DNA of 64,000 bases from Mameliella sp. MMSF_3455 (GCF_030733205.1 NZ_JASHJL010000024.1:19172-83171), one strand, 5' to 3'. Positions 45,685 through 55,205 are shown, counted from the stretch's first letter. The notes: a model not told the origin generated them from the sequence alone. Numbers and translations: made by a program.

Positions 45685-46572
45685 ATGAGCCGCATGACCC
45701 GCCTGCCCCCGGCCAGCCCCTGCGTGGCGCGATGCGTGATCGACGAGGCATCGCAACTGTGCACGGGATGCGCCCGCAGCCTGGACGAGATCGCTTGCTG
45801 GGGCAGTGCCTCGGACGATTTCCGCGCCGGCGTCTGGGCCGCCTTGCCCGCCCGCGCCACGAACATGGGGCTGAAGACGCGCCGCCTGTCCTGGCAGGGT
45901 GACACGCTCTTGACCGAAACCGCGCGCCGCATCGCGGAAGACGGTGCGCGGCTGGTAGCGGGCATATGGGGGGCCTCGGGAGAGCTGTCGCGCTTGCCGG
46001 GGATAGAATGCGCGGCACAGATCGGTGATGGCGTGCTGACCCTGCAACTGGACAATGCCGCGCTGCGGCTGGAGGCCGCGCGCTACCTCACCGCCTTCGA
46101 GATAGACCGCCCGGAGGCGCCGACACTGATCGCGCTCGCCGTTCCGATCGGTCGCGCCCTGCGCGATCCTGCCCGATCCCTGACCGCGCTTGGCCCGGAC
46201 GAAGACGCGCTTTTGCCGCGCGATGCCGGTGGCACGCGGTTCGACCTGGGGCTGGGCAGCCGCGCCGCCCGATTCACCGTCCGTTGCAACAAGGCGCTTG
46301 CTGCAAGGCTGGCCCGCTGCCAGGGCACCGCGTGGCCGGATCACCTGTCTCGCAGCGGCCTGGCCCTGCGGGACGCCGCACCGGTACGCGTGATCGAGAC
46401 ACCCTGTCTGCGGCTTGAGATCGACGCCGAGATTCCCCCGCCGGACGGCGCCTCTCCAGAAGGGCCGCACACGCACCTCTTGCCGGACCACGTGGCGCAG
46501 CGGCTGGAAACGCCCCCGACTGTGCCCTTGCCCGCAGGCTATGTCGCAACTGCCCTGATCTACCCTAAATGA
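45685..46572 (+). CDS. DUF1289 domain fused to a large region of unknown function
   Basis: A 295-residue protein. Residues about 9-50 match DUF1289 (SPCVARCVIDEASQLCTGCAR, then a LDEIACW helix) with two cysteine pairs. The remaining 240 residues, with a conserved-looking HTHLLPDHV near the C-terminus, I cannot assign. It begins 4 bp after cobO and overlaps the HAD gene by 4 bp, so it is embedded in the cobalamin operon. A role in cobalamin assembly or metal handling is inference. Confidence 0.75.
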   Translation: MSRMTRLPPASPCVARCVIDEASQLCTGCARSLDEIACWGSASDDFRAGVWAALPARATNMGLKTRRLSWQGDTLLTETARRIAEDGARLVAGIWGASGELSRLPGIECAAQIGDGVLTLQLDNAALRLEAARYLTAFEIDRPEAPTLIALAVPIGRALRDPARSLTALGPDEDALLPRDAGGTRFDLGLGSRAARFTVRCNKALAARLARCQGTAWPDHLSRSGLALRDAAPVRVIETPCLRLEIDAEIPPPDGASPEGPHTHLLPDHVAQRLETPPTVPLPAGYVATALIYPK

Positions 46573-47177
46573 CCGCCGAACTTGTCGTCTGGGACTTCGA
46601 CGGCGTTTTGAACGCCGAACCGCCGGGCGAACCTTTCGGATGGGTCGCGGACCTTGACCGGACGCTGGGTCTGTCGCCGCGCGCCTTTCGCGCCTTCCTG
46701 AACCGGCCGGGACAGGCCGCACGCGTGTTGCGCGGCGCGCTGCCACTGGAACAGGCGCTGGCCGACTGGCTGGCCACGCAGCACACGGATGTCAGCGCCG
46801 CGGTCTTGCTGGACCATTGGTTGCAGGCCGAGGACCGGCCCGACAAACAGGTGATCGACTGGCTGGCACGCAGTCCCGCGCGCGCCGTGATCGGCACCAA
46901 CAATCCCGCACCGAGGGCAGATTACATCATGGATGTCATGGGGTTGTCAGAACATGTCGAGACGATCTTTGCCTCTGGCCCGATGGGTGTGGCCAAGCCC
47001 GATCCGGGTTTTTTCGGCCAGATCGAACGCTGGTCGGGGATGATGCCGCAGAACCTGCTCCTGATCGACGACAACCGCGAGAACCTGGCCTCGGCAGCCC
47101 GACGCGGCTGGCAGACCTTTCACTTTGACGCGCGCACCCGCCTTGATCTGCCCGTCCGACTGGGGATCGCGTCATGA
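46569..47177 (+). CDS. HAD superfamily hydrolase in the cobalamin operon
   Basis: A 202-residue HAD phosphatase-like protein. Motif I is [11 protein letters not shown] (nucleophile Asp9), motif II GTNNP, motif III the Lys in [11 protein letters not shown] and motif [11 protein letters not shown]. Substrate unknown. It overlaps both neighbours by 4 bp (the DUF1289 fusion and cobQ), so it is translated with them. It could dephosphorylate a loop intermediate, but a histidine phosphatase at 51337 is a rival for that task. Confidence 0.85.
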   Translation: MTAELVVWDFDGVLNAEPPGEPFGWVADLDRTLGLSPRAFRAFLNRPGQAARVLRGALPLEQALADWLATQHTDVSAAVLLDHWLQAEDRPDKQVIDWLARSPARAVIGTNNPAPRADYIMDVMGLSEHVETIFASGPMGVAKPDPGFFGQIERWSGMMPQNLLLIDDNRENLASAARRGWQTFHFDARTRLDLPVRLGIAS

Positions 47178-48619
47178 GCCGCGCGGTGATGATCCAGGGC
47201 ACCGGGTCCAATGTCGGCAAGTCCATGCTGGTGGCGGGTCTCTGCCGAGCGGCGCTGCGGCGTGGCTACTCGGTGGCCCCGTTCAAGCCGCAGAACATGT
47301 CGAACAATGCCGCCGTGACCTCTGACGGAGGTGAGATCGGGCGGGCGCAGGCGCTTCAGGCGCTGGCCTGCGGCTTACCGCTCCATACCGACATGAACCC
47401 GGTCCTGTTGAAACCGGAAACGGATGTGGGCGCACAGGTGGTCGTTCAGGGCAAGAGAGTGACCACCGCCAAGGCCCGGGACTACGCGAAGTTGAAGCCG
47501 CAACTTCTTGGTTCCGTTATTGAAAGCTTCAATCGACTCAAGGCGGTGCATGACCTGGTGATCGTCGAGGGGGCCGGCAGTCCGGCAGAGGTGAACCTGC
47601 GCAATGGCGACATCGCCAACATGGGCTTTGCCGAGGCCGCAGGCGTGCCGGTAATCCTTGCCGGAGACATCGACCGGGGCGGCGTGATCGCCCAGATCGT
47701 CGGCACCCAGGCAATTCTGCCGACCGACGACGTCAACTGGATTTCCGGGTTTCTTGTCAACAAGTTCCGCGGCGATCCTCGTCTTTTCGACGAGGGTTAC
47801 AAGCTGATCGAAGAGCGCACCGGCTGGCGCGGCTATGGTGTCGCCCCCTGGTTCCCCGAGGCCTGGCGCCTGCCTGCAGAGGATGCGCTGGACATCCGCA
47901 CGCAAACCCGTCGCGACGGGTTGCACGTGGTTTGCCTCTGCCTTTCGCGCATGGCGAATTTCGACGATCTCGACCCGCTGGCGCAGGAACCGGGCGTGCG
48001 CCTGACCATGCTCCGGCGCGGCGAGGCGATCCCCGGCAACGCCGACCTCGTGATCCTGCCCGGCAGCAAGTCCACCCGCGGCGACCTTGCCTTCCTGCGC
48101 GAACAAGGCTGGGACGTGGACCTGATGGCGCATCACCGCCGTGGCGGTCGGGTGCTGGGGATTTGTGGCGGCTACCAGATGCTTGGCCGCGTGGTTGATG
48201 ACCCGCAGGGCATCGAGGGGCCGGCGGGCCGCGATCCCGGCCTTGGCCTGCTGGAGATCGACACCGTCATGACCGCAGACAAGTCCCTGACAGAGGTCAA
48301 TGCCCGCCATGCGGCCACCGGCACCCCGTTCCACGGCTACGAAATCCATATCGGCCGCAGCGACGGCCCGGACCGCGTCCGCCCCTTCGCCTTTGTCGGG
48401 GACAATCCCGAAGGGGCGATCAGCGCCGATGGCCGGGTGATGGGCAGCTACCTGCATGGCATGTTCCGCGACGACCGCTTTCGCGCCGCATGGCTGAATG
48501 GTTTCGGGGTCGAAGCCAGCGCCTCGTATGATGCGACGGTCGAAGCGACGCTGGAAGCCCTTGCCGATCACCTTGAGGCACATCTGGACGTCGAAGGTCT
48601 TCTCGCTGCCGCCCGCTGA
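47174..48619 (+). CDS. cobQ: Cobyric acid synthase CobQ
   Basis: A 481-residue glutamine amidotransferase that amidates positions b, d, e and g of adenosylcobyrinic acid diamide. The ATP site is [24 protein letters not shown] follows, and the glutaminase cysteine is in [10 protein letters not shown]. The ATG overlaps the HAD stop. It converges with cobC, leaving 6 bp. Confidence 0.96.
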   Translation: MSRAVMIQGTGSNVGKSMLVAGLCRAALRRGYSVAPFKPQNMSNNAAVTSDGGEIGRAQALQALACGLPLHTDMNPVLLKPETDVGAQVVVQGKRVTTAKARDYAKLKPQLLGSVIESFNRLKAVHDLVIVEGAGSPAEVNLRNGDIANMGFAEAAGVPVILAGDIDRGGVIAQIVGTQAILPTDDVNWISGFLVNKFRGDPRLFDEGYKLIEERTGWRGYGVAPWFPEAWRLPAEDALDIRTQTRRDGLHVVCLCLSRMANFDDLDPLAQEPGVRLTMLRRGEAIPGNADLVILPGSKSTRGDLAFLREQGWDVDLMAHHRRGGRVLGICGGYQMLGRVVDDPQGIEGPAGRDPGLGLLEIDTVMTADKSLTEVNARHAATGTPFHGYEIHIGRSDGPDRVRPFAFVGDNPEGAISADGRVMGSYLHGMFRDDRFRAAWLNGFGVEASASYDATVEATLEALADHLEAHLDVEGLLAAAR

Positions 48620-48625
48620 GCGCCG

Positions 48626-49603
48626 TCAGCCCTTTAGCGCCGCCTCCAGCCGCGCCCAATCGGGTTCGCACCCCGGCAGGCCCAGCCGCAGCCAGCCTGC
48701 CGAATAGGGGAAGGCGCGGCTCCAGATCCGCGCCTCTGCCAGACGCTCCTGCGCGGCCAATGCGTCGCCCGTCTCATAGGTCCGGAACAAGACCGTGCCC
48801 CCCACCAGGGACCAGCCCGCCGCCTCGGCCAGCGCATCCATGCGCACCGCGTCGCGGGACAGCCGCGCGATCGTCTTCGTCTGCCAATCCGCATCCGCCA
48901 ACGCTGTGCACCCTATGGTGATTGCCGGCCCGTTGGCCGCCCAGGGTCCTGCCAGCCGCCGCATTTCTTCCACCAATGCTGACGGGCCAAGCGCAAATCC
49001 CAATCGCAATCCCGCCAGTCCGTAGAACTTGCCGAAGGAGCGCAGGACGAGGATCAGGATCCCTTCCGGCACACTGTCGAGAAAGGGGATGACAGAATAC
49101 TCCGGTGCGGGGTCGGCAAAGCTTTCGTCCACCACCAGAAGGCCCACGTCCTGCGCCAGGTCGATCAGTTCCTCCGGCGTCCAGAACCGACCATCCGGGT
49201 TGTTCGGGTTGACCACGACCCCAAGCCGCGCGCCCTTCAATCCATCCGCATCCTCGACTTGCGTCACGGTCCAGCCCTGCGCCGCCAACGCGCCCGCGTG
49301 TTCATTGTAGGTGGGGCCGACAACGCGAGCCTCACCCGGTCCGCCAAGCCGCGGAACCAGCTGGATAGCCGCCTGTGCACCGGCAAGGGCGATGCAGTCG
49401 GTTTCGGCCCCGGCCCGGTAGGCTGTCCGCGCCGCAGCCTCCAAGGCTGCGGTTTCGGCCCGCGTGGGCAAGGCCGCCCACGCCCGAGGCGGCAGTTCTG
49501 GCAGCGGATAGGGCACGGCATTGATCCCGGTCGACAAGTCCAGCCAGTCGCCATCGCCAAAGCGGGCCTTGGCCCGGTCCAGATCGCCGCCGTGGTCGCG
49601 CAT
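48626..49603 (-). CDS. cobC: Threonine-phosphate decarboxylase CobC
   Basis: A 325-residue PLP enzyme that makes (R)-1-amino-2-propanol phosphate for the nucleotide loop. The PLP lysine is in LRSFGKFYGLAGLRLGF; NPNNPDGRFW and LDLSTGINAVPYP are family marks. It is the last gene of the minus-strand unit phosphatase-bluE-cbiB-cobC, 8 bp after cbiB, and converges on cobQ. Confidence 0.93.
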   Translation of the reverse strand: MRDHGGDLDRAKARFGDGDWLDLSTGINAVPYPLPELPPRAWAALPTRAETAALEAAARTAYRAGAETDCIALAGAQAAIQLVPRLGGPGEARVVGPTYNEHAGALAAQGWTVTQVEDADGLKGARLGVVVNPNNPDGRFWTPEELIDLAQDVGLLVVDESFADPAPEYSVIPFLDSVPEGILILVLRSFGKFYGLAGLRLGFALGPSALVEEMRRLAGPWAANGPAITIGCTALADADWQTKTIARLSRDAVRMDALAEAAGWSLVGGTVLFRTYETGDALAAQERLAEARIWSRAFPYSAGWLRLGLPGCEPDWARLEAALKG

Positions 49604-49611
49604 CTTGTCCC

Positions 49612-50547
49612 CTAGAGTATTGCCAGCCCGATCAGGGCCGCGCCGCAGAGAAACATCGCACGCACATAAAGCGCAAGGCCCCGCGAGATGTCGCGCGCCC
49701 CGGGATCGGGTGCGCCTTCATTGACCCAAGGCTCCTGAGCGACACGGTCGCCGTAAATGCGTGGCCCAGACAGGCGCACGCCCAACCCGCCCGCCAAGGC
49801 AGCCTCGGGCCAGCCCGCATTGGGCGAGCGGTGGCGTGATGCGTCTTGAGAAACGACTTGCAAAGAGCGCCGCAACATACCGGAAGCCAATGCAAAAACC
49901 AGTGAGGTCAGCCGTGCCGGGACAAGATTGACCAGGTCGTCCAGCCGGGCGGCGGCCTTGCCGAAATGCTCGTATCGTTCATTGCGATGGCCAATCATGG
50001 AATCCATCGTGTTGATCGCCTTGTAGCCCACGATCCCGGGAAGCCCAGCCACCACGCCCCAGAACAGCGGCGCGACGATGCCGTCCGAGGTATTTTCGGC
50101 CAGGCTTTCCAGGGTCGCTCGGCTGATCCCCGCGCCGTCCAGCGCACTGGGGTCACGTCCCACGATCATCGACAGGGCGTGGCGGGCGGCGGGCAGATCT
50201 CCGGCCAAGAGCGGATCGCGTACGGCAGTCACATGATCGTACATCGAGCGCACCGCGATCAGCGGCCAGGCCAACACGCCCAGCACCAGCACCGCCGCCC
50301 ACCCCTTGCCCAACACCACCGTCACCAGAGCAGCAGGAAGGACGGACGCCAGCAGGACCAGCAGCACTGTCAGCGCGCCCGTGGCAAAGCGCCGACGTGC
50401 GGTCCCGTCATTGAACCGCGCCTCAAGCGCCGTGATCAAGGCGCCGATCCAGACCACCGGATGCGATAGTCGCCGGAAAAGCGCCGAAGGCCAGCCCAGT
50501 GCCACGTCCAGCAGCAGGCCGATCAGCATGACCTGCGCAAAGATCAA
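49612..50547 (-). CDS. cbiB: Adenosylcobinamide-phosphate synthase CbiB (CobD)
   Basis: A 311-residue inner membrane protein with several hydrophobic helices. Family signatures are HPVVWIGALI, RDPSALDGAGISRATLESLA and NTSDGIVAPLFW. It joins aminopropanol phosphate to cobyric acid. The start codon is TTG, overlapping the bluE stop (TTGA) with GGAGAG upstream; an internal ATG six codons in is the alternative. Confidence 0.92.
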   Translation of the reverse strand: MIFAQVMLIGLLLDVALGWPSALFRRLSHPVVWIGALITALEARFNDGTARRRFATGALTVLLVLLASVLPAALVTVVLGKGWAAVLVLGVLAWPLIAVRSMYDHVTAVRDPLLAGDLPAARHALSMIVGRDPSALDGAGISRATLESLAENTSDGIVAPLFWGVVAGLPGIVGYKAINTMDSMIGHRNERYEHFGKAAARLDDLVNLVPARLTSLVFALASGMLRRSLQVVSQDASRHRSPNAGWPEAALAGGLGVRLSGPRIYGDRVAQEPWVNEGAPDPGARDISRGLALYVRAMFLCGAALIGLAIL

Positions 50548-51332
50548 TCCGGCTCTCCGGTCATGAACCGGAACACCCCGGTATACCCCGCCTCCTGCAT
50601 ATGCGCCTCGGCCCCGTCAGGCATGGTCCCGGGGGCAAAGATCAAGGCGCGCGCGGGGCCTGTATGGGCGCGGGCATGGCCCAACGCGCCGAGATCCTCT
50701 CCCAACGCCTCGGTCGGGTCGTCGGTGGGGCCGCGCAGCGCCGAGCAGCGGCGGGCGGATTCGCTGGCAATCGCCGCCTTGCCCGCCAAGCCGGCCCTCG
50801 GCCAGTCGGCGACCAGGTCGGCCACATCGGGAAACCGCGTATCGATAGGGTCGGTCCGCTCCGGGGCGCCATGGAAGCCGCCAAGGATCTCGCATTGTGG
50901 CACCGGGCCGACCGTGCCCAGCACCTCTGCCCGTCGCGATGCCCAGAGCAGGCGGTCAGCCTCCGGCCACATCACGGGATCGCTTGCGCCTTCGACCTGC
51001 AAGCAGGCCCGCGCCACCGCGACCCCCTCGATCCCGGCAAGACGGGCCAGCGCCACAAGCGCGGCGGTCGACATGCCCGCGCCTCCGCCGGGCGGGAAAT
51101 CGGGCTCAATCCTGACCTCTCCCTCTAGCGTCACGCCCAGGTCACTCAGAAAACGCTGCACCAGTGCCGGCGCCAGCACCTCGGGTGTGCCAGAAACCTG
51201 CAACGGCCCCTCGCCCTGTCGTGTCACCGTGACCCCCCGGTCCGGGCAGGCAAGCGTCACCAGGGCAACCGGCCCGTCAGGCCCCAGCCGCCCCTGCAGC
51301 CATTCCCCGAAATGCCCCGCGACAAAGACCAT
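50544..51332 (-). CDS. bluE: GHMP kinase-like L-threonine kinase (BluE/PduX family)
   Basis: A 262-residue GHMP-fold protein. GHFGEWLQGR opens the chain as in PduX, and the ATP-binding glycine/serine loop is PPGGGAGMSTAALVAL. PduX/BluE phosphorylates L-threonine, the substrate for the CobC decarboxylase encoded two genes downstream. It starts 4 bp after the phosphatase gene and overlaps cbiB. Context strongly supports the role. Confidence 0.87.
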   Translation of the reverse strand: MVFVAGHFGEWLQGRLGPDGPVALVTLACPDRGVTVTRQGEGPLQVSGTPEVLAPALVQRFLSDLGVTLEGEVRIEPDFPPGGGAGMSTAALVALARLAGIEGVAVARACLQVEGASDPVMWPEADRLLWASRRAEVLGTVGPVPQCEILGGFHGAPERTDPIDTRFPDVADLVADWPRAGLAGKAAIASESARRCSALRGPTDDPTEALGEDLGALGHARAHTGPARALIFAPGTMPDGAEAHMQEAGYTGVFRFMTGEPD

Positions 51333-51336
51333 GCAG

Positions 51337-51921
51337 CTAGATCGGGCGCCAGTTGGTGGAGATCACCGACAGACCGCCGGGATAGGCGCGCAGGCGGGTC
51401 ACCGACCAGGGCGCGACCTCGAACCCCAGCGCAGGCGGCACCGCGCCCAGGGCCAGCGCCAGCCCGGCACGCACCGTACCGGCATGGGCCACGACGGCGA
51501 CCGGCCCGGCCTGCCGCGCCTTCTCTGCCAATTCCTCCAGAGCCGGCCACACCCTAGCCACCATGTCGGCAAAGCTTTCGCCCCCTGGCGGACGGTGTTC
51601 AGCCAACTCTTCTGACGACAGCGCGCCGATGTCGGGGATCTCGTCGAACCGCAGCCCGTCATGTGCGCCGAAGTCCTGTTCCCAGAGCCGCGCGTCCTGT
51701 TCCGGCGTGGCCGCGGGCCAAAGCGCATGGGCCGTCTGACGACAGCGCAGCGCCGGGCTGACCACGCGATGATCGATCTCCGACACAAGGGCCTGCAGAG
51801 GTTCCCACACCGCTGCCTCACCCAAGTCTGCGGGCACGTCCATACGTCCGCACAAACGCCCGTCATGCAGGGCGGGCGCATGTCGAATCAACAGCAGTTC
51901 AGAGGCGTCGGGCAGCGTCAT
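51337..51921 (-). CDS. Histidine phosphatase family protein, probable alpha-ribazole phosphatase
   Basis: A 194-residue phosphoglycerate mutase-like phosphatase. The catalytic motif is LLIRHAPALHDGRLCGRMD (RHA, His16) and the second histidine is in VVAHAGTVRAG. In this context it may remove the phosphate from alpha-ribazole-phosphate or cobalamin-phosphate (Salmonella CobC role). It is the first gene of the minus-strand unit and divergent from cobP with a 45-bp gap, so promoters must lie in or near that gap. Confidence 0.82.
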   Translation of the reverse strand: MTLPDASELLLIRHAPALHDGRLCGRMDVPADLGEAAVWEPLQALVSEIDHRVVSPALRCRQTAHALWPAATPEQDARLWEQDFGAHDGLRFDEIPDIGALSSEELAEHRPPGGESFADMVARVWPALEELAEKARQAGPVAVVAHAGTVRAGLALALGAVPPALGFEVAPWSVTRLRAYPGGLSVISTNWRPI

Positions 51922-51966
51922 TTCGGGGCTTTTCAACCAGATCGGAACATGCTTTGTCACGACCGC

Positions 51967-52479
51967 ATGGGAAAGTCGATCCTCATCACGGGTGGCGCAC
52001 GCTCTGGCAAGAGCAGCCTTGCCGAGCGCATGACGCTCGAACTCGGGCGGCCCGCGATCTACATCGCCACCGCCCAGGCCCATGATGGCGAAATGGCAGA
52101 CCGCATCGCCCTGCACCAGGCCCGCCGCGATGCGGATTGGCGGACCGTCGAGGCCCCGCGCGATCTGCTGGGCGCCCTGCTGGACACCGATGGCACGACG
52201 CCCCGGCTGGTCGATTGCCTGACGCTCTGGCTGACCAACCTGATGCTGGCCGAAGAGGACTGGCGTGCAGCCGTAGACGCCCTGACCGAGGCCCTGCCCG
52301 CGCAGTCTGCGCCGGTGATCTTCGTCACAAACGAGGTCGGTGCCGGGATCGTGCCGGAAAACGCCCTGGCGCGCGCCTTTCGCGATGCGGCGGGGCTGGT
52401 CAATCAACATATCGCCACAGCCTGCGACGAACTCTGGTTCTGCGTCGCGGGCCATCCACTGAAAGTCAAACCCGCATGA
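51967..52479 (+). CDS. cobP: Bifunctional adenosylcobinamide kinase/guanylyltransferase
   Basis: A 170-residue CobU/CobP enzyme that activates adenosylcobinamide as the GDP derivative. The P-loop is ILITGGARSGKSSLAE (residues 5-20), and YIATAQAHDGEMADRI, LVDCLTLWLTNL and VTNEVGAGIVPENALAR are family marks. The start at MGKSILITGG gives the expected length; an ATG six codons earlier is possible. It overlaps the next gene by 4 bp. Confidence 0.95.
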   Translation: MGKSILITGGARSGKSSLAERMTLELGRPAIYIATAQAHDGEMADRIALHQARRDADWRTVEAPRDLLGALLDTDGTTPRLVDCLTLWLTNLMLAEEDWRAAVDALTEALPAQSAPVIFVTNEVGAGIVPENALARAFRDAAGLVNQHIATACDELWFCVAGHPLKVKPA

Positions 52480-53483
52480 GCACCCTGCCCCTTGCGTCGC
52501 TGGACGCGGTGACCTCTCTCGATCTTCCCGGTTTCGACATGGCCGCGGCCGAGGCCGCAACGGCGCGCCAGATGCAGTTGACGAAACCGCCCGGCTCGCT
52601 GGGGCGGCTGGAGGATCTGGCCGCGTTCATGGCGGGCTGGCGCGGTACCGACCGGCCAGCGATCGAGCGGGCGCAGGCGCTGGTCTTTGCCGGCAACCAC
52701 GGGGTCTGCGCGCAGGGGGTGAACCCCTTTCCGCAAGAGGTGACGGCGCAGATGGTGGCCAACTTTGCCGCCGGGGGCGCGGCGATCAACCAGCTGTGCC
52801 GGACCACGGGCGCAGACCTGGACGTGATCGCGCTGGACCTCGACAGGCCGACGCGGGATTTCACCGATCAACCGGCGATGAGCGAAGGGGAATGCCTGGA
52901 CGCGCTGCAACGGGGCGCGGCGGCTGTGGACACCCGCGCCGACATCCTGCTGCTGGGGGAAATGGGCATCGGCAATTCGACGGTGGCGGCGGCGCTGGCC
53001 CTTGCCGCCTTCGGCGGCAGCGCACCGGACTGGGTCGGCCCGGGCACGGGATCGGACGCCGACGGCATGAGCCTCAAGGCACGCGTCGTGACGACGGCGG
53101 TCGAGAAACACGGCGCGCTGGCGCCCATGATGCGCCTTGCCGCCCTAGGCGGGCGTGAGCAGGCGGCCCTTTGCGGGGCGGTACTGGCGGCGCGCATGGC
53201 CCGCATCCCCGTGCTGCTGGACGGGTTCATCTGCACCGCTGCCGTGACGCCGCTGTATTCTGCCGCGCCCGACCTACTGGCGCATTGCCAAATCGCCCAC
53301 ATGAGCCGCGAGCCCGGCCATCGTCGCCTGGCCGACGCGATGGAGAAACCGCCCCTGCTGGATCTCGGCATGGCGCTCGGCGAAGGCTCTGGCGCGGCTC
53401 TGGCCCTCGGGATCGTGAAGGGCGCTCTTGCCTGCCACAACGGCATGGCGACCTTTGCCGAAGCGGGTGTCTCGGACGCATGA
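52476..53483 (+). CDS. cobU: Nicotinate-nucleotide-dimethylbenzimidazole phosphoribosyltransferase
   Basis: A 335-residue protein (CobU in Pseudomonas naming, CobT in Salmonella). Signatures are LTKPPGSLGRLEDLA, VFAGNHGVCAQGVNPFP, LLLGEMGIGNSTVAAAL and GFICTAAVTPLY; the catalytic Glu lies in the C-terminal LGEGSGAALAL segment. It makes alpha-ribazole phosphate from dimethylbenzimidazole. Start and stop overlap cobP and cobV by 4 bp each. Confidence 0.95.
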   Translation: MSTLPLASLDAVTSLDLPGFDMAAAEAATARQMQLTKPPGSLGRLEDLAAFMAGWRGTDRPAIERAQALVFAGNHGVCAQGVNPFPQEVTAQMVANFAAGGAAINQLCRTTGADLDVIALDLDRPTRDFTDQPAMSEGECLDALQRGAAAVDTRADILLLGEMGIGNSTVAAALALAAFGGSAPDWVGPGTGSDADGMSLKARVVTTAVEKHGALAPMMRLAALGGREQAALCGAVLAARMARIPVLLDGFICTAAVTPLYSAAPDLLAHCQIAHMSREPGHRRLADAMEKPPLLDLGMALGEGSGAALALGIVKGALACHNGMATFAEAGVSDA

Positions 53484-54232
53484 GACTGCGCCGCCGCATC
53501 GACGAGTTGCGGTTGGGGATGATGATGCTCACCCGTCTGCCGATGGGCCGGCTGGATGATCCGGCGCCGACGCTGGCCCAGGCCCGGTGGAGCTTTCCGC
53601 TGGTGGGCCTGCCGCTGGGCCTCTTGGCTTGGGCGGTGCTGGCAAGCGCGCAAGCGGTAAACCTGCCGCCGCTGGCCGCCGGTTTTGCCGTGCTGGCAGT
53701 TCTGGCCGGACTGACCGGGGGGCTTCACCATGACGGGTTCGCCGATTTCGCGGACGGGATGGGCGGGCATGACCGGGAGCACCGGCTGGAGATCATGCGC
53801 GACAGCCGTGTCGGCAGCTACGGCGTGATCGCGCTGATCCTGGTCACCGGACTGGGAGCCTCTGCGTTGAGTGCCCTGCCCATCAGCGCATGGGCAGGTT
53901 TGCTTCTGGTCAGCCTGACCAGCCGTCTGGCGATGCTGGTCCTGCTGGACCTCATGCCACCGGCCCGGCATGACGGGCTCGGCCAGATGGCCGCCACCGA
54001 GCGGGACGCGCTGCCCTGGCGGGTCTGGCTGCCGGGCGGACTGCTGACGCTGTGCGCCGCGTTGGTCGTTGGAACGGCGTCCTTGCCCGTCCTTGCCGCG
54101 ATGGTACTGGCCGCGGCCTGGGTTGCCTGGCGGGCTCGCAAGCTGCTGGGAGGACAGACCGGCGACGTGCTGGGGGCGGCACAGCTGTCCAGCGAAACAG
54201 CCGGCTGGCTGGCCCTGGCCGCCGTGCTCTAG
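53480..54232 (+). CDS. cobV: Adenosylcobinamide-GDP ribazoletransferase
   Basis: A 250-residue inner membrane enzyme (cobalamin synthase; CobS in Salmonella). The conserved acidic motif is GGLHHDGFADFADGMGG, followed by RLEIMRDSRVGSYGVIAL. It condenses alpha-ribazole with adenosylcobinamide-GDP, the last assembly step. It overlaps the preceding gene by 4 bp (ATGA) and ends the cobP-cobU-cobV unit. Confidence 0.95.
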   Translation: MRLRRRIDELRLGMMMLTRLPMGRLDDPAPTLAQARWSFPLVGLPLGLLAWAVLASAQAVNLPPLAAGFAVLAVLAGLTGGLHHDGFADFADGMGGHDREHRLEIMRDSRVGSYGVIALILVTGLGASALSALPISAWAGLLLVSLTSRLAMLVLLDLMPPARHDGLGQMAATERDALPWRVWLPGGLLTLCAALVVGTASLPVLAAMVLAAAWVAWRARKLLGGQTGDVLGAAQLSSETAGWLALAAVL

Positions 54233-54296
54233 CCGCGGGGAAATGCGCGAAAATCGGGCATGTCCGCCTGACCTGAGAACCGGACCGGCGCCCTCA

Positions 54297-54326
54297 TTGC
54301 ACCTGCAACGAGGACAGGGCTACACT
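54297..54326 (+). promoter_or_regulatory. Candidate sigma-70-type promoter of the MarR gene
   Basis: TTGCAC, an 18-bp spacer and TACACT, 27 bp upstream of the MarR ATG. Four of six bases match in each consensus hexamer. It lies after the end of the cob genes, which suits an independent promoter. Confidence 0.35.
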
Positions 54327-54353
54327 GCGCTCAGACTGATACGGGATCCCGCG

Positions 54354-54815
54354 ATGACCAGACCCTTGCCAGACTTCGACCTTTCGGGCTTTACCCCATA
54401 CCGCCTGGCGGTTGCAGCCGAAAAGACGTCAGAGGCGCTGGCCCGCCAGTACCGTGAACGCTTTGGCATCTCGATCCCCGAGTGGCGGGTTCTGGTCCAC
54501 CTGGCGCAGCCGCTGGACGGGCGGGGCACCGTGTCTGTCCGCGATATCGAGGCCCGCGTCGCGATGGAGAAAAGCAAGGTCAGCCGCGCGGCCAGCCGGC
54601 TGGAAACCGCGGGCTATATCGAAAAGGCCGCCGATGCAGGCGACCGGCGGTTGGTCCGCCTTGCCTTGACCGACAAGGGCCAGGCCCTGATGGCAGAGCT
54701 GCTGCCGCTCGCCCGAGCCTACCAGGAGGAACTGGAACGCCGCCTGGGCGACACATTGGCCGATTTCGAGGCCGGGCTGGATCGACTTCTGGACACACTG
54801 CCCCACGATCCGTGA
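54354..54815 (+). CDS. MarR family transcriptional regulator
   Basis: A 153-residue winged-helix regulator. The sequence ISIPEWRVLVHL begins the domain, the recognition helix region is VAMEKSKVSRAASRLETAG, and the wing holds DAGDRRLVRLALTDKG, the MarR signature. It sits alone between cobV and the convergent arsJ. Its target is not evident; no inverted repeat was noticed next to it. Confidence 0.9.
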   Translation: MTRPLPDFDLSGFTPYRLAVAAEKTSEALARQYRERFGISIPEWRVLVHLAQPLDGRGTVSVRDIEARVAMEKSKVSRAASRLETAGYIEKAADAGDRRLVRLALTDKGQALMAELLPLARAYQEELERRLGDTLADFEAGLDRLLDTLPHDP

Positions 54816-55205
54816 GTCCCGCCGGCCCGGGGCCGGTCTTTGCGACGCTCAGGGGTGAACAGTCAGACTGCGCGGCCATGAACCTGAGACACGGGCTCAT
54901 GGATTAATTGGATGACTTCCCTGGCCAAAGTTGTTTTACGCGTTTCGGCTTTGCAGGCTGGCCCGGAACATGGTCCGCGCCCCGGCGTTAACGTCTGATC
55001 GGGCGGCTGCCGGTCTGCATTGCCTCTGCCGTCCCCGGACGCAGCCTGCCGAACCGCGATCTCCACATCTTGGGGGACATCCCGAAAGCCCCTGCGACCA
55101 CGCGCACGGTGGCCGGTTCGACAACCACGACGCAACCTTGCCCTTGGACGGGAGTGGCAGGCTCGATCGAGCCTCCCCCAGCCCGGGCGCCAACATCACC
55201 AACCA
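54816..55205. other. 390-bp region between marR and arsJ
   Basis: Apart from a GC-rich hairpin just after marR, I see no gene with a ribosome site and recognisable domain. A minus-strand frame at about 55010-55130 contains a GMSPKMWRSRF stretch that faintly recalls an AraC-type helix, but it has no plausible start or length. It may be decayed sequence. Confidence 0.5.
54822..54842 (+). terminator. Possible terminator after marR
   Basis: CCGGCC-CGG-GGCCGG followed by TCTTTG, 6 bp after the marR stop. The 6-bp stem is all G/C but the T tract is weak. Confidence 0.4.
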
